Source: a virus. Taken from it: a stretch of DNA of 57,026 bases. Below, piece after piece: positions 43,518 through 51,617 of the stretch. A program made the translations under genes and the position numbers. Location: the IMG/VR virus record IMGVR_UViG_3300049215_000704, positions 1 through 57,026 of that record; one strand, 5' to 3'. A model generated the notes under the pieces. The model ran no database searches and was not told the origin of the DNA. It was given only the letters and a program-made list of their open reading frames with translations. Within the stretch, counting starts at the first letter, position 1, and the number at the start of each line of letters is the position of its first letter.

Positions 43518-44344
43518 AACCTCACAAACCCTCCAACCTGGTGCCGTTCAGCCATCCGGGCTCGAAGAAACGGCTGGCGTCCACCATCGTGCCGCTGCTT
43601 GAGACGATTCCACACACGCGCTATGTCGAGCCATTCTTTGGCGCGGGCGCGGTGTTTTTCGCCAAAGCACCGGTGGCGCATGAAGTGCTGAATGACGTGA
43701 ACGGCGAGCTTATCAACTTGCTGCGCCAACTGCATGCCCACCCCGAAGCATTGATTGAAGAGATTGCCCGTTGGCCGCACAGCCGGGATTTGTTCAAGCT
43801 ATTGAAGTCCGAGACCGGCGGAACTGAATTGCAGCGCGCGGCGCGGTGGTGGCGCATCAAGCAGGGCAGTTTTGGTGGCAAGGCGGAGCACTTTGGTCGG
43901 CAGGCCCAATCGCCCCTGGTTGGCGATCGGCGGAAGTTGAAGGCACGATTCAACGCTGTGCGCCAACGTTTGACTCAAGGCACCGTGACACTGGAAGCGC
44001 AGGACTATCGCAAGATACTGGAGTTTTACGATGGGCCTGAGGCGCTGTTCTATTTCGATCCTCCTTATATAGATGTGGCGGACGTGGGCTATGCGCCATG
44101 GAGGCTGCCCGAATTGGCCGAATTGGCGAGGCTAATCAATCGGTTGGAGGGCGGATGGTTCTTGAGCATTAACGACCGTGCGGACATCCGGGCGCTGTTT
44201 AAGGACTGCCAGATCATGCCCCTCAGCCATCGGTACACCCTTTGCCAGCGGCATACGCCCGGCGGGAAGGAAGTAACCGAGTTACTGATTGCCTCGCCCG
44301 GCATGGCCCTGGGTGGCGTGACAAAGGGCTTGCAAGCGGCTTGA
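43514..44344 (+). CDS. DNA N6-adenine methyltransferase, D12 (Dam) class
   Basis: A 276-aa protein with the class alpha order: PFSHPGSKKRL (motif X), YVEPFFGAGAVFF (motif I, AdoMet binding), EVLNDVNGELINLLRQ, and LFYFDPPYID (DPPY catalytic motif, residues 182-185). Dam-type enzymes methylate GATC or related sites. At the right end, where Mu has mom, it probably serves to evade host restriction. It is coupled to the tail gene by ATGA and is the last gene before the phage end. Confidence 0.9.
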   Translation: MKPHKPSNLVPFSHPGSKKRLASTIVPLLETIPHTRYVEPFFGAGAVFFAKAPVAHEVLNDVNGELINLLRQLHAHPEALIEEIARWPHSRDLFKLLKSETGGTELQRAARWWRIKQGSFGGKAEHFGRQAQSPLVGDRRKLKARFNAVRQRLTQGTVTLEAQDYRKILEFYDGPEALFYFDPPYIDVADVGYAPWRLPELAELARLINRLEGGWFLSINDRADIRALFKDCQIMPLSHRYTLCQRHTPGGKEVTELLIASPGMALGGVTKGLQAA

Positions 44345-44397
44345 ATGCACGGCTGCATGGGGTCTGCAAAGGCCAAAATCACCCCCAAAGTTGTAAA

Positions 44398-44443
44398 ATG
44401 CCCAAACCTTTGCGAAACGTGCCTAAACGTTTTGCGACGCTAC
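44398..44443 (-). promoter_or_regulatory. Right-end transposase-binding-like repeats
   Basis: Two motifs related to the left-end repeats lie in reverse orientation: ATGCCCAAACCTTTGCG (44398-44414) and TGCCTAAACGTTTTGCG (44420-44436). The reverse complement of the outer end (GTAGCGTCGCAAAACG) shares GTCGCAAAA with the left end. Confidence 0.6.
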
Positions 44444-45933
44444 ACAGCGTCTTTACCGGAGGGGGAATAGTAGAACACGAACTCAAAGTCGTCGCGCCCG
44501 ACGACGATTTTCTCGGTGACGAGTTCGACCTTTTCCAGCTTCTCCTCGGGGGACATTTCGTTCCATTTGTTGGCGAGCCAGCCAGCATTTCGGGCGATTT
44601 CGTCCGCAGAGAGGGAGTGGACTTTCATGATGTCTAGTTCGGCCTCAAGCCGGGGGATGGTCGTTTCAATCTGTTTTTGGCGCTCGACGAGGGGGTCGTG
44701 GAACTTGGCAAACCCATCGGCGTCGAGTTTACCCTTTTGATAAAGCTCAAAGGTCTTCTGAATCTCGCGCTTGGTTTCCTGCAAGGCTTCGCGTTGGGCG
44801 GCGATGGACTGCTCTTTCTCTTCGGCGGCTTGGTCGGATTTCTTGAGGTAGACCTCGATATTGGCGGGCGAGAGGCCAAAGTCCCTGATCTCGCCGACAA
44901 ATGCTTCCTCTAAAATATCTTCGGCAACCCTGTTCCTGCACTTCCGGCAGGTGTATTTCTTGGTGTTCCCAGGGATGTGCATTTTTTGCCCGCAATGGCA
45001 GAATGTGAGGCTGGCGAAAAGATGCACTGGTTTCTTGGCGGGCCGGTTCTGCTTGCTCAAGGAATCATCAATCATCCGGTTGCATTCCTCCCAAACCGCC
45101 TCGCTCACGATAGCCGGGATTTTATGGTGCTTCCATTCGCTCTCGGGTTTGATTGTCCACGGGCTGGTCGGGCTGGCGCGGGTCGTGTAGTTGATTCGGT
45201 GGACACCCTTGGCGGTCGGGTCGCGTAACAAACGCGTGAGTGTTAACAAGGTGAACTTTGACCCGCGCCGAGAGCGGTGGCCAGCGTCGGTTAACAGTTT
45301 GATAACCGTTTTCTTCCGCTTGTGCTTCAAGTAAAGGTCATACATCAACTTCCGTACTGGCGCTTCGTCCGGGTGGGGAACAAGCCGCTTCTCCTTCCAT
45401 TGGTAACCAAAGGGCGCGGGGCCGCCCAATGCGGTGCCAATCTTGGCCCGCACGGCGATCGAAGAGTTCACGCGGTCTACGATTTCCTCTCGCTCCCATT
45501 GGGTCATCGCCGCAATAATGGTATAGAAGAGCCGCCCGGCTGGAGTAGACGTGTCCACCCGCTCCTGCAAGGAAATCATGTCGGCGTTGTGCTGCCGGAA
45601 GAACTCGGCGAACTCCAAAAGCTCCTTGGTGTTCCGGGCCAGTCGCGCCAGTTTGGAAAAGATCAGGCCGGTGATATGACCGCGCTTTACGTCGGCCATC
45701 ATCCGCTTGGCTTCGGGGTTCTCCATCACCGTCTTGCCCGACACCCCGGCAAGGTCATAAACCTCCACCACTTTCCAATCGCAGAAGCTCGCGTATTCCC
45801 GCGCTCGCCGCTCGTGATGTTCCGGCGATTCACCCTGGGCTTGGTCGTCCGTGCTCACGCGAATCCAAATACCCACCCGCTTTTTGTTATCAAGCGGCGG
45901 CTGCTTCGGATTGCTGGACTTCGCGGCACTCAT
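44440..45933 (-). CDS. Large serine recombinase, 3' end altered by phage insertion
   Basis: A 497-aa protein starting at ATG 45933. The resolvase domain has GIWIRVSTDDQAQGESPEHH (catalytic Ser27), GLIFSKLARLARNTKELLEF and an RLFYTIIAAMTQWEREEI stretch. A recombinase domain, a zinc-ribbon (CHCGQKMHIP...CRKC) and a coiled coil follow. Serine integrases catalyse site-specific integration and excision. The last residue and TAG stop lie at the phage end; across the rejoined site the frame would run on for 24 more codons into tRNA antisense. Activity of the truncated form is uncertain. Confidence 0.88.
   Translation of the reverse strand: MSAAKSSNPKQPPLDNKKRVGIWIRVSTDDQAQGESPEHHERRAREYASFCDWKVVEVYDLAGVSGKTVMENPEAKRMMADVKRGHITGLIFSKLARLARNTKELLEFAEFFRQHNADMISLQERVDTSTPAGRLFYTIIAAMTQWEREEIVDRVNSSIAVRAKIGTALGGPAPFGYQWKEKRLVPHPDEAPVRKLMYDLYLKHKRKKTVIKLLTDAGHRSRRGSKFTLLTLTRLLRDPTAKGVHRINYTTRASPTSPWTIKPESEWKHHKIPAIVSEAVWEECNRMIDDSLSKQNRPAKKPVHLFASLTFCHCGQKMHIPGNTKKYTCRKCRNRVAEDILEEAFVGEIRDFGLSPANIEVYLKKSDQAAEEKEQSIAAQREALQETKREIQKTFELYQKGKLDADGFAKFHDPLVERQKQIETTIPRLEAELDIMKVHSLSADEIARNAGWLANKWNEMSPEEKLEKVELVTEKIVVGRDDFEFVFYYSPSGKDAV
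44444..44448. repeat. Right copy of putative 5-bp target-site duplication
   Basis: ACAGC, identical to 2827-2831, directly follows the phage right end inside the 3' end of the serine recombinase gene. Confidence 0.55.
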
Positions 45934-46012
45934 AGATGGAAACGTAGGCTTTCGGCCTACTCTCGGCAAGAAAAAAGTAGGCTTCCTGAGATTATTTTGC
46001 TAGTTGGTAACC

Positions 46013-46249
46013 ATGCCGAAAAGCACTTTGTTATCAGAGTCCGATCTGATGGCGCTAGCAAAAAAATACCGCAAGGCGACAGGGAAGACTCGCGCTGCTG
46101 TCGCCCGTGAACTCGGCGTCGCCCGACCTACGATTGTTCAAGCGGAGGAAAATCTAGAACAGAGTTTAACTAAACTTCGGATTCGGATTATCGAGACCTA
46201 TTCCCGTCAAAAGGTTACCGGCCCCTGGTTCAATGTTATTGAAAAGTAG
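46013..46249 (+). CDS. Small HTH protein divergent from the recombinase
   Basis: A 78-aa protein. ARELGVARPTIVQAEENLEQ with the preceding KATGKTRAAV forms an XRE-like HTH. It is transcribed away from the recombinase, with a hairpin (GTAGGC TTTCG GCCTAC) in the 79-base gap. It may regulate the recombinase or act as a directionality factor (inference). Confidence 0.55.
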   Translation: MPKSTLLSESDLMALAKKYRKATGKTRAAVARELGVARPTIVQAEENLEQSLTKLRIRIIETYSRQKVTGPWFNVIEK

Positions 46250-47071
46250 CTACACGATTTTTGTTCGCTTTGCCTTCCTGGGTTTCTTTTGCAACTCCTC
46301 CAAGTGCTCTACGTAAGTGTGGTAATTCCGATAAGCATTAAGCTGTCCGTTAATCGTTCCATCAATCATTGAATGTAGGTAGCCGACCAAGGCTTCAAAT
46401 CGTGATTGTTTGATTAAGAAAGTTCTTGAGGAAAAAGTTTTTTCGATGTGCTGATGAATCATTGATGGATGAAATGGCCTCTTGTCCTTGCCGCTGCTTA
46501 TGCCCTTTTTCCTCCAATCAATGTAGCGCTTAACTAAATATTCTATGTATGAGCGCATATCGGCGTTTGCTCCGATAACGTCTGTTGGTTGAGGAGCCGC
46601 AGATTTTTTGCTCGTAGTCTTGTAAGTGATGTTGTGGGCCTGAACAGAACCAGGACTGTTCATCATCACTTGGGAATGATCTTTGGCTTCGATGTGTATA
46701 TACGAACTATACAAAGCACGAGCTAACGCGGCATCGGTTGGGGAAATCTCAACCGGCCCACTCACATATTGTTCGTGCGTTTGTTTAATTTGTCGTAATT
46801 TCTCAACGGTGTAAATTTCAGGCTGGTCGTCGATAATTGTATGATGGAATCCGCACATTAAGACTAGGTTATCGAAGCCGTGTCGCTCTTCATCGGTTTG
46901 TTTTGGATCAAATCTCGGGCCTTTAGGATTTTTTGCCTTAATGTGGCAGACTTCTCCAGTTACCGTTTCCGATCCCGGTTGCACGATTGAAGTGCTGCAA
47001 CTTGCAAATGCACATTGATTTTTGGAGAGCGCAAAAAGCTTCTTAATAACTCGTTCGCTCGGTGCATTCAT
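46250..47071 (-). CDS. HNH endonuclease
   Basis: A 273-aa protein. CAFASCSTSIV, EVCHIKAKNPKGPRFDPKQT and FDNLVLMCGFHHTIIDDQPE form an HNH (beta-beta-alpha metal) nuclease with Cys ligands (residues about 20-95). A linker and a C-terminal helical domain follow. The gene is much richer in A/T than its surroundings, which marks recent transfer. It follows an XRE regulator by about 20 bases (ATG 47071; a TTG at 47089 is also possible). The pair resembles small nuclease-regulator defence modules; the target is unknown. Confidence 0.72.
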   Translation of the reverse strand: MNAPSERVIKKLFALSKNQCAFASCSTSIVQPGSETVTGEVCHIKAKNPKGPRFDPKQTDEERHGFDNLVLMCGFHHTIIDDQPEIYTVEKLRQIKQTHEQYVSGPVEISPTDAALARALYSSYIHIEAKDHSQVMMNSPGSVQAHNITYKTTSKKSAAPQPTDVIGANADMRSYIEYLVKRYIDWRKKGISSGKDKRPFHPSMIHQHIEKTFSSRTFLIKQSRFEALVGYLHSMIDGTINGQLNAYRNYHTYVEHLEELQKKPRKAKRTKIV

Positions 47072-47091
47072 GTGTTTACTTAAAAACAAAA

Positions 47092-47370
47092 CTATTTTTG
47101 AGAGTTCTTTACAACTTTTTCCGCTTCGGAAATTATCGCTCCTAAATTGAGATTTAACGCCTCTGCTATTCTGAGCATCGTTTCCAAAGTTGGGTTCCGT
47201 AGATCTCGCTCAATGTAACTGATCATTTGATAGGAAAGCCCCGCTCGTTCGGCAACGCGGTTCATCGAAAGCTTTTGCCGTAACCTCTCTTCTTTGAACA
47301 TCTTAGCCACTTGAGCACAAATGGCGTCGCGGGTTTTATTATTCATTATCCCGAGGGTAGGAACATCCAT
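47092..47370 (-). CDS. XRE-family transcriptional regulator
   Basis: A 92-aa protein. The HTH is FKEERLRQKLSMNRVAERAG followed by LSYQMISYIERDLRNPTLET, a textbook XRE domain (residues about 23-80). It lies upstream of and co-directional with the HNH gene and probably controls it. ATG 47370 is chosen; ATG 47346 would remove eight residues. A 10-bp palindrome lies just upstream. Confidence 0.75.
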   Translation of the reverse strand: MDVPTLGIMNNKTRDAICAQVAKMFKEERLRQKLSMNRVAERAGLSYQMISYIERDLRNPTLETMLRIAEALNLNLGAIISEAEKVVKNSQK

Positions 47371-47385
47371 GCTTGACTTGTATGC

Positions 47386-47395
47386 AACTATAGTT
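47386..47395. promoter_or_regulatory. Palindrome AACTATAGTT, possible XRE operator
   Basis: A perfect 10-bp palindrome in the 36-base gap between the divergent XRE gene and the gene at 47407. It is well placed to let the XRE protein control both directions. Confidence 0.4.
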
Positions 47396-47406
47396 ATGGG
47401 TAGGGC

Positions 47407-47652
47407 ATGAAATTCCTCCATCGTCTCGGCCCCGACCCGCACTCCAACGGTCAGCGCACCGCGAATTTGAGCGGATGCCCTGACATTCTTGCCCTGGACA
47501 CAGGGGATTTTGCTGTTATCGGGAAGGACATTACGGACGAAGCGTGCGGGCGGCTTCCGCCTACCGTGGGTTGTGGGCCGGATGAGCGCGTGGTCTTGCT
47601 CCCGCGAAAGACCCTCGTTCTGGCGAGGGCTGACATACCGAGCACGCTCTGA
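47407..47652 (+). CDS. Small conserved-looking protein (81 aa)
   Basis: MKFLHRLGPDPHSNGQRTAN, then a segment with CPDILALDTGDFAVIGKDIT and a C-terminal VVLLPRKTLVLARADIP. It has a coherent small-protein composition with acidic turns and a GDFAVIG strand pair. No family name recognised. It starts 37 bases from the XRE gene in the opposite direction. Confidence 0.55.
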   Translation: MKFLHRLGPDPHSNGQRTANLSGCPDILALDTGDFAVIGKDITDEACGRLPPTVGCGPDERVVLLPRKTLVLARADIPSTL

Positions 47653-47689
47653 ATTTTGCCGATGTCAGCATCTGCGCTATACTGGCGGG

Positions 47690-48139
47690 ATGATTTTGAT
47701 AAGCTGGCTGGCACAACACTGGTTTGACCTGCTGCAAACCATCGGCATTGTTGGAGGACTTTTCTTTACAGGCTGGTCTTTGCATCTGGACACACAAACC
47801 CAGCGGGCCGCTAATCTGCTCACTCTGACCTCTCAGCACCGGGATATATGGAAGATTTTATATTCGGAGCCACAACTTGCCCGCGTCTTAGAGGTGAATC
47901 TCGATCTGGCAAAGTATCCGGTGACTGACGATGAAGCCCGCTTCGTGGGATTTCTAATCCTGCATTTGAACGCCTCCTATCAGGCAATCAAGGCGGGCGT
48001 TCTGATGAAAGCGGAAGGGCTTGCTTCAGACATTCAAGGATTCTTTGCCCTGCCAATTCCAAAAACTGTCTGGGAAAAATTGCGGAAGTTCTACGATGCC
48101 GACTTTGTAGCGTTTGTTGACGAACAAGTTAAGGGATGA
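47690..48139 (+). CDS. Single-pass membrane protein of unknown function
   Basis: A 149-aa protein with GGCGGG 3 bases before the ATG. One membrane helix (FDLLQTIGIVGGLFFTGWSL, residues 10-29) is followed by a helical cytoplasmic domain (LTLTSQHRDIWKILYSEPQL ... LHLNASYQAIKAGVLMKAEG). Small proteins of this design occur in defence islands as signalling or effector partners, but nothing here proves it. Confidence 0.55.
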   Translation: MILISWLAQHWFDLLQTIGIVGGLFFTGWSLHLDTQTQRAANLLTLTSQHRDIWKILYSEPQLARVLEVNLDLAKYPVTDDEARFVGFLILHLNASYQAIKAGVLMKAEGLASDIQGFFALPIPKTVWEKLRKFYDADFVAFVDEQVKG

Positions 48140-48153
48140 CTTTCTCGATGGGG

Positions 48154-48218
48154 AACCAAGCCTATGGCTGCTTCACTACATATGATTTGACGATACGAAG
48201 CAGCCATAGGCGTTGGTT
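48154..48218. terminator. Long hairpin between convergent genes
   Basis: Arms of 21 and 22 bases pair almost completely (AACCAAGCCTATGGCTGCTTC with GAAGCAGCCATAGG plus CGTTGGTT; one bulged G) around a 22-base loop, and TTTT follows on the plus strand. It lies between the convergent genes ending at 48139 and 48238 and probably terminates from both sides. Confidence 0.6.
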
Positions 48219-48237
48219 TTAATTTTCTGAGCGTTTT

Positions 48238-48414
48238 TTACTTCTTGCCGCCTTGAACTGGCGTGTTGAGTGCCGCAGCTGACTGTGCCCTTGCTGCGAA
48301 GCTACCACTCTGAACCTGCCCTCCTGATGCTTTTGCAGTCGCGCTCTGAATTCGAGATGCCGCGCTCTGCGTCATTGGGGTTCCTGATTTGCCGCCTGTG
48401 TTTCCTGTTTTCAT
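48238..48414 (-). CDS. Small SMP-like (seed-maturation-protein-like) protein
   Basis: A 58-aa protein: MKTGNTGGKSGTPMTQSAAS, then RIQSATAKASGGQVQSGSFA and ARAQSAAALN. The MTxSAASRIQSAxAKxxGGxVxxGSFAARAQSAA pattern is recurrent in small proteins carried by plasmids and conjugative elements. Function unknown; its presence supports the mobile nature of this segment. Start at ATG 48414. Confidence 0.6.
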   Translation of the reverse strand: MKTGNTGGKSGTPMTQSAASRIQSATAKASGGQVQSGSFAARAQSAAALNTPVQGGKK

Positions 48415-48488
48415 GGTGTTGTCTTTTGGGTTTTGGATTCGACCAACAGGGGCACAACTTAGCACAACATTAGATAAAAATCCCAAAC

Positions 48489-48513
48489 AAAAAAGCCCCT
48501 CCAGGTGGAGGGG
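48489..48513 (-). terminator. Intrinsic terminator of the hicBA operon
   Basis: On the minus strand CCCCTCCA pairs with TGGAGGGG and is followed by CTTTTTTG. It lies 10 bases after the HicA stop. Confidence 0.75.
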
Positions 48514-48522
48514 GGTCTGACG

Positions 48523-48747
48523 CTAAAGCAACTCACGGAATTCCTCCTCTGAGAGACCCGCCTGTTCGAGGATCATGCCCATGATTTTTCGGGAAAGGTC
48601 TCCGGGGTGCAGGGATACCATGGTGGTGCAGCCGGTAATGGGATGCCGCAGAGAATGGTGCGCGCCTTCGATTGCTACAATTTGGAAATTGCCCCGTTGC
48701 AAGGCTTGCAAAACTTTTCTGGGCGTGAGGGTGGGCAACCGGCTCAC
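48523..48747 (-). CDS. hicA: HicA-family toxin (YcfA-like mRNA interferase)
   Basis: A 74-aa protein: LTPRKVLQALQRGNFQIVAI, EGAHHSLRHPITGCTTMVSL and the typical ending ILEQAGLSEEEFRELL. HicA has a dsRNA-binding-like fold with an active His in a G-x-H-H segment, present here (residues 28-31). It cuts mRNA when free. It is downstream of and overlaps hicB by 4 bases (ATGA), so antitoxin is made first. Confidence 0.85.
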   Translation of the reverse strand: MSRLPTLTPRKVLQALQRGNFQIVAIEGAHHSLRHPITGCTTMVSLHPGDLSRKIMGMILEQAGLSEEEFRELL

Positions 48748-48989
48748 ACCAGTTGAGAGAAATTCAGGCGAAACTTCATGCTCTGAAGGGGCTTCTTGTC
48801 GACTGGCAGTGGCTGCTTCAGCTTGTGCATGGCCTTCACGTAGCAGCGGAAGGCCTCCCGGATGTTGGACAAAGCATCATCGTAAGTCATGCCGTGTGTA
48901 AAGCAGCCCGGCAGGGCGGGGATCGACACTACGTAACCTCCTTCCTCGTCCACCTCCATTTTTACGTTATAGCTGTATTCTCGATGCAT
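48744..48989 (-). CDS. hicB: HicB-family antitoxin
   Basis: An 81-aa protein: VKMEVDEEGGYVVSIPALPG then CFTHGMTYDDALSNIREAFR, the core of HicB (partial RNase H-like fold). The family core ends near residue 60; a short tail replaces the usual RHH or HTH domain, so it may not bind DNA itself. Start ATG 48989; a TTG at 49016 is possible. Confidence 0.82.
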   Translation of the reverse strand: MHREYSYNVKMEVDEEGGYVVSIPALPGCFTHGMTYDDALSNIREAFRCYVKAMHKLKQPLPVDKKPLQSMKFRLNFSQLV

Positions 48990-49031
48990 GTAAGCCAGCT
49001 TAACATGGCGGCGCAATTTCAGTCAAATGGG

Positions 49032-51617
49032 TCAGGTTGCACCCACGGGCACGGTAAGTAGATTGCTTATTTCGGTATAGAGAGGGATGTTGGCCTCCGA
49101 CTCCACGCTGACAATGAGGCTGTAGCGAAGAGGCAGCGAGTGGCAGTTGTGCCAAGTATCACCTGGAGGAAATTTGCGGTAAGCCCACCAACCTTTAGCG
49201 GGGAAAATAGCGATGCGATCCATCCGGGCGAGGTCTGCGGCGGAGCCTTTCCATACGTCATGAATAAGTGAGCCGCCTTTGCCGCAAAGTTTGGAGCCCA
49301 ATGCCCAACCCGGATCGGAGGGCAGGGTTTGTCCGTTGGCATCGTTATCCGCTGCTTCATCTTCCTGGGCTGCCCTTGTCAAGCGTTGCTCAAAACTGGC
49401 GTCGTCAGTTTCGTCCCTATTGCGGACAAGGAAGCGGAGAAGGCTGCCGCCATAACGATAGCGCGAGCCTTTGAGTGCGTTATTAGCTGACGGGTTCGGG
49501 GCTACGAAATAGGACAAAGTCACCCGCAGAGTAAGGGTAGTCTCGAAGTTGTTTTGCAAAAGCTGCACAGGCCAAGGCAGCTTGTGAATATGGCAATCGT
49601 TAAGCTTAATGGTACTGTGTTCTTTCCTGTATGGCCTAAGCTCATCCTGCCGGATCAAGGTCGTGGCGTGCTGGGCGCTAAAATAGGCTCGCTCAACGTC
49701 CGGCTCGCCATAGCCGTAAGAGCGCAGTATTTGAACAAATCGCTGGCGGTTGTTTGCATTAAAACGCTGGTGCGGATCGATGCCATCAAGCATCGGCGAG
49801 GTCCATCGGGCGGCATGAACAAGAAGGCCACGTATGGTTTCCGGCCAGTATTCGGGGTAGCGGGCAGTAATCTCGGCGGCTAGGCGAGCGGCTTGGGCGG
49901 TGGCTGCGCTCGTTGCATTGAAAGAACAGAAAGGCCGCCCCATTTGCGTCCTTGCTGAGGTGCTGACTAATTGGAGGGAATCGCGATGCTCTATGCCATT
50001 TTCCGGATGAATGGCGGCATTACCTCCCTCGAACACAATCTCGGGCTTGAGCGGCCAATGGGTGTCCCAATCGCAAGAGGTGCGGCTAAACGGGCTGAGC
50101 ATATCCTTTTGCCGGACAATGGGAGTGAGGCGGCGGGCTTCCGCGTCGGCTTCAGTCACTACGGTTCGATGGGTGTTCGCACCCACGGTTACGGCATTCC
50201 AAGCCTGAGCGGGGTCTTCAATTGGCGTCTGACGATTTTCGTCGGGGTAAGTGTAAGTGGCCCCCGCATTTTCTGGATTCACATTTCCGGCGGCGACAAG
50301 GATTAAGCGCTTTACCCCATTGCCGTCGCCATAGGCGGCCATATCAACAGCAGCACTCCAAGCCGAAGGCTTGCCGTCGTTTGTCCCTTGGGCGGTAATG
50401 GCAAGGCAGTAAGCTCGACGCCGTTGGGCTTGAACAATTTCGGGGAGGTGGATGGCTTGAAGCGTGACGGAGCCGTAATTGTCCGGTTCGTGAAGGCGCT
50501 GTGGGTCAAAAAGGCGAACGGATTCGAGCCGGTGTAGTTGATTCCAAGGCTGGGTGGACGCGGTAAGTTGGCGCAAATCACCGTAGGCAGCCAGTCCAGC
50601 CATAGGAGTGCCGTGTCCGTGAGCGGTGCGGGCGACATAGCCATCGCTGCCGTCTCCATCTCCAAATACAGTATGATTGTCAGGGGCGGCGAGAAGAGGT
50701 TCAAGCAGCCGGTGTCCGCGATTTACACCGGTGTCCAGCAAGCAAACGGCGGGGGCATTATCCGCAGGGAAGGTAATGCGTTGCAAGGCATCGGTAATAT
50801 AGTCCTCTTGTTCAATGGATGTAAGATCGGTAAGGCCGAGTGAGCAAGGATGGGCTCCGCGCAATTCGGCGAGAGTGTCGAGCAAGGGGATAGACGAAGC
50901 CAAATCAGCATAGGTGCCGCGAGCAACGAACACATAGTGGTCGGGAAGATCGAGGGCTTCCCCACGTACCTCCAGCCTCAACCTCTCGGCGATGGCTAAA
51001 AAACGGCCCCGAACAATTGCGGGATATTTCCTGACCCAGAATTGCCACCAATGGGGGTTTCCGTCGCGCGGGAGATCTTCTTGCGGGTCTGTCCAGAGAC
51101 CTTCAATTGCTGCTTGGCCTATGCGACCGATATTTGCGATATAAGCATTTCCTCGTGTGCCAGTGCCAACACTGAATTTTCTGATTTTTTCCTCAAGGAT
51201 ACCCAGCCCGCCAAAGGGCACGCTTAGAAGCACGCGGGTGTATGGGCGGCCGTCGGCGTCGAGCAGTTGCTGAGAATGCAAATGCACCGGAAGCTGGCCG
51301 GGGTTTCCTCCACGTTGAGTGGTCAGAGCATAAATCTCCTCCGTGGAGAGTGGATAGCCAGATTCGGAGGTGAGCGTAATGGGAATACCCGTCATCTCGG
51401 GCATTGTAGCTGTCGGAATAGATTCTTGCACCCAATCGCGCACCGATTGTAATTGTGTCGTGAGGAATGCTGCGTGCTCGGATCGCACAACCTCTCGAAA
51501 GTTGCGTTGGCCATACCCGCGCCCTGTGTAATTCACACGTTGAGGTTGAACTGTAAGCAGCAAGTGCCTGAGCGTAGGCCTTGGAAGGGGCACAAAAGGC
51601 TGCGTGTTATCTGGCAC
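49032..51617 (-). CDS. ietS: Subtilisin-like serine protease, IetS-type
   Basis: An 861-aa S8 peptidase. The triad is visible: AVCLLDTGVNRGH (D295), TAHGHGTPMAG (H335) and CSFNATSAATAQAARLA (S570), with the oxyanion Asn in LVAAGNVNPENA (N445). There is no signal peptide, so it works in the cytoplasm. About 280 N-terminal residues precede the protease core. It is encoded 24 bases after an AAA+ ATPase gene. This ATPase + subtilase pair is the IetAS system, first described on an Agrobacterium plasmid and later reported as an anti-phage system. The protease substrate is unknown. Confidence 0.8.
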   Translation of the reverse strand: MPDNTQPFVPLPRPTLRHLLLTVQPQRVNYTGRGYGQRNFREVVRSEHAAFLTTQLQSVRDWVQESIPTATMPEMTGIPITLTSESGYPLSTEEIYALTTQRGGNPGQLPVHLHSQQLLDADGRPYTRVLLSVPFGGLGILEEKIRKFSVGTGTRGNAYIANIGRIGQAAIEGLWTDPQEDLPRDGNPHWWQFWVRKYPAIVRGRFLAIAERLRLEVRGEALDLPDHYVFVARGTYADLASSIPLLDTLAELRGAHPCSLGLTDLTSIEQEDYITDALQRITFPADNAPAVCLLDTGVNRGHRLLEPLLAAPDNHTVFGDGDGSDGYVARTAHGHGTPMAGLAAYGDLRQLTASTQPWNQLHRLESVRLFDPQRLHEPDNYGSVTLQAIHLPEIVQAQRRRAYCLAITAQGTNDGKPSAWSAAVDMAAYGDGNGVKRLILVAAGNVNPENAGATYTYPDENRQTPIEDPAQAWNAVTVGANTHRTVVTEADAEARRLTPIVRQKDMLSPFSRTSCDWDTHWPLKPEIVFEGGNAAIHPENGIEHRDSLQLVSTSARTQMGRPFCSFNATSAATAQAARLAAEITARYPEYWPETIRGLLVHAARWTSPMLDGIDPHQRFNANNRQRFVQILRSYGYGEPDVERAYFSAQHATTLIRQDELRPYRKEHSTIKLNDCHIHKLPWPVQLLQNNFETTLTLRVTLSYFVAPNPSANNALKGSRYRYGGSLLRFLVRNRDETDDASFEQRLTRAAQEDEAADNDANGQTLPSDPGWALGSKLCGKGGSLIHDVWKGSAADLARMDRIAIFPAKGWWAYRKFPPGDTWHNCHSLPLRYSLIVSVESEANIPLYTEISNLLTVPVGAT

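Larger units (their letters stand above)
2832..44443. mobile_element. Transposable (Mu-like) siphovirus prophage, about 41.6 kb
   Basis: The element is bounded by related inverted ends (AGCAAAGTCGCAAAAGG on the left; GTAGCGTCGCAAAACG on the reverse complement of the right) and a 5-bp direct repeat. It encodes MuA-like and MuB-like proteins, a repressor/Cro-like pair, a Gam-like protein, a full head module (terminase, DUF935 portal, protease/scaffold, capsid) and a long non-contractile tail module. The size matches known transposable phages. Early genes run leftwards and late genes rightwards from a control region near 16.1 kb. No core gene is visibly broken, so it could be intact. Confidence 0.85.

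Noticed and set aside
43514-44344. Mom-type DNA modification gene at the right end
   Set aside because: The gene has DPPY and FxGxG motifs of D12 N6-adenine methylases, not the Mom acetyltransferase-like fold.
44440-45933. Serine recombinase as part of the Mu-like phage
   Set aside because: It lies outside the inverted ends and the direct repeat, and the phage already has an A/B transposition system.
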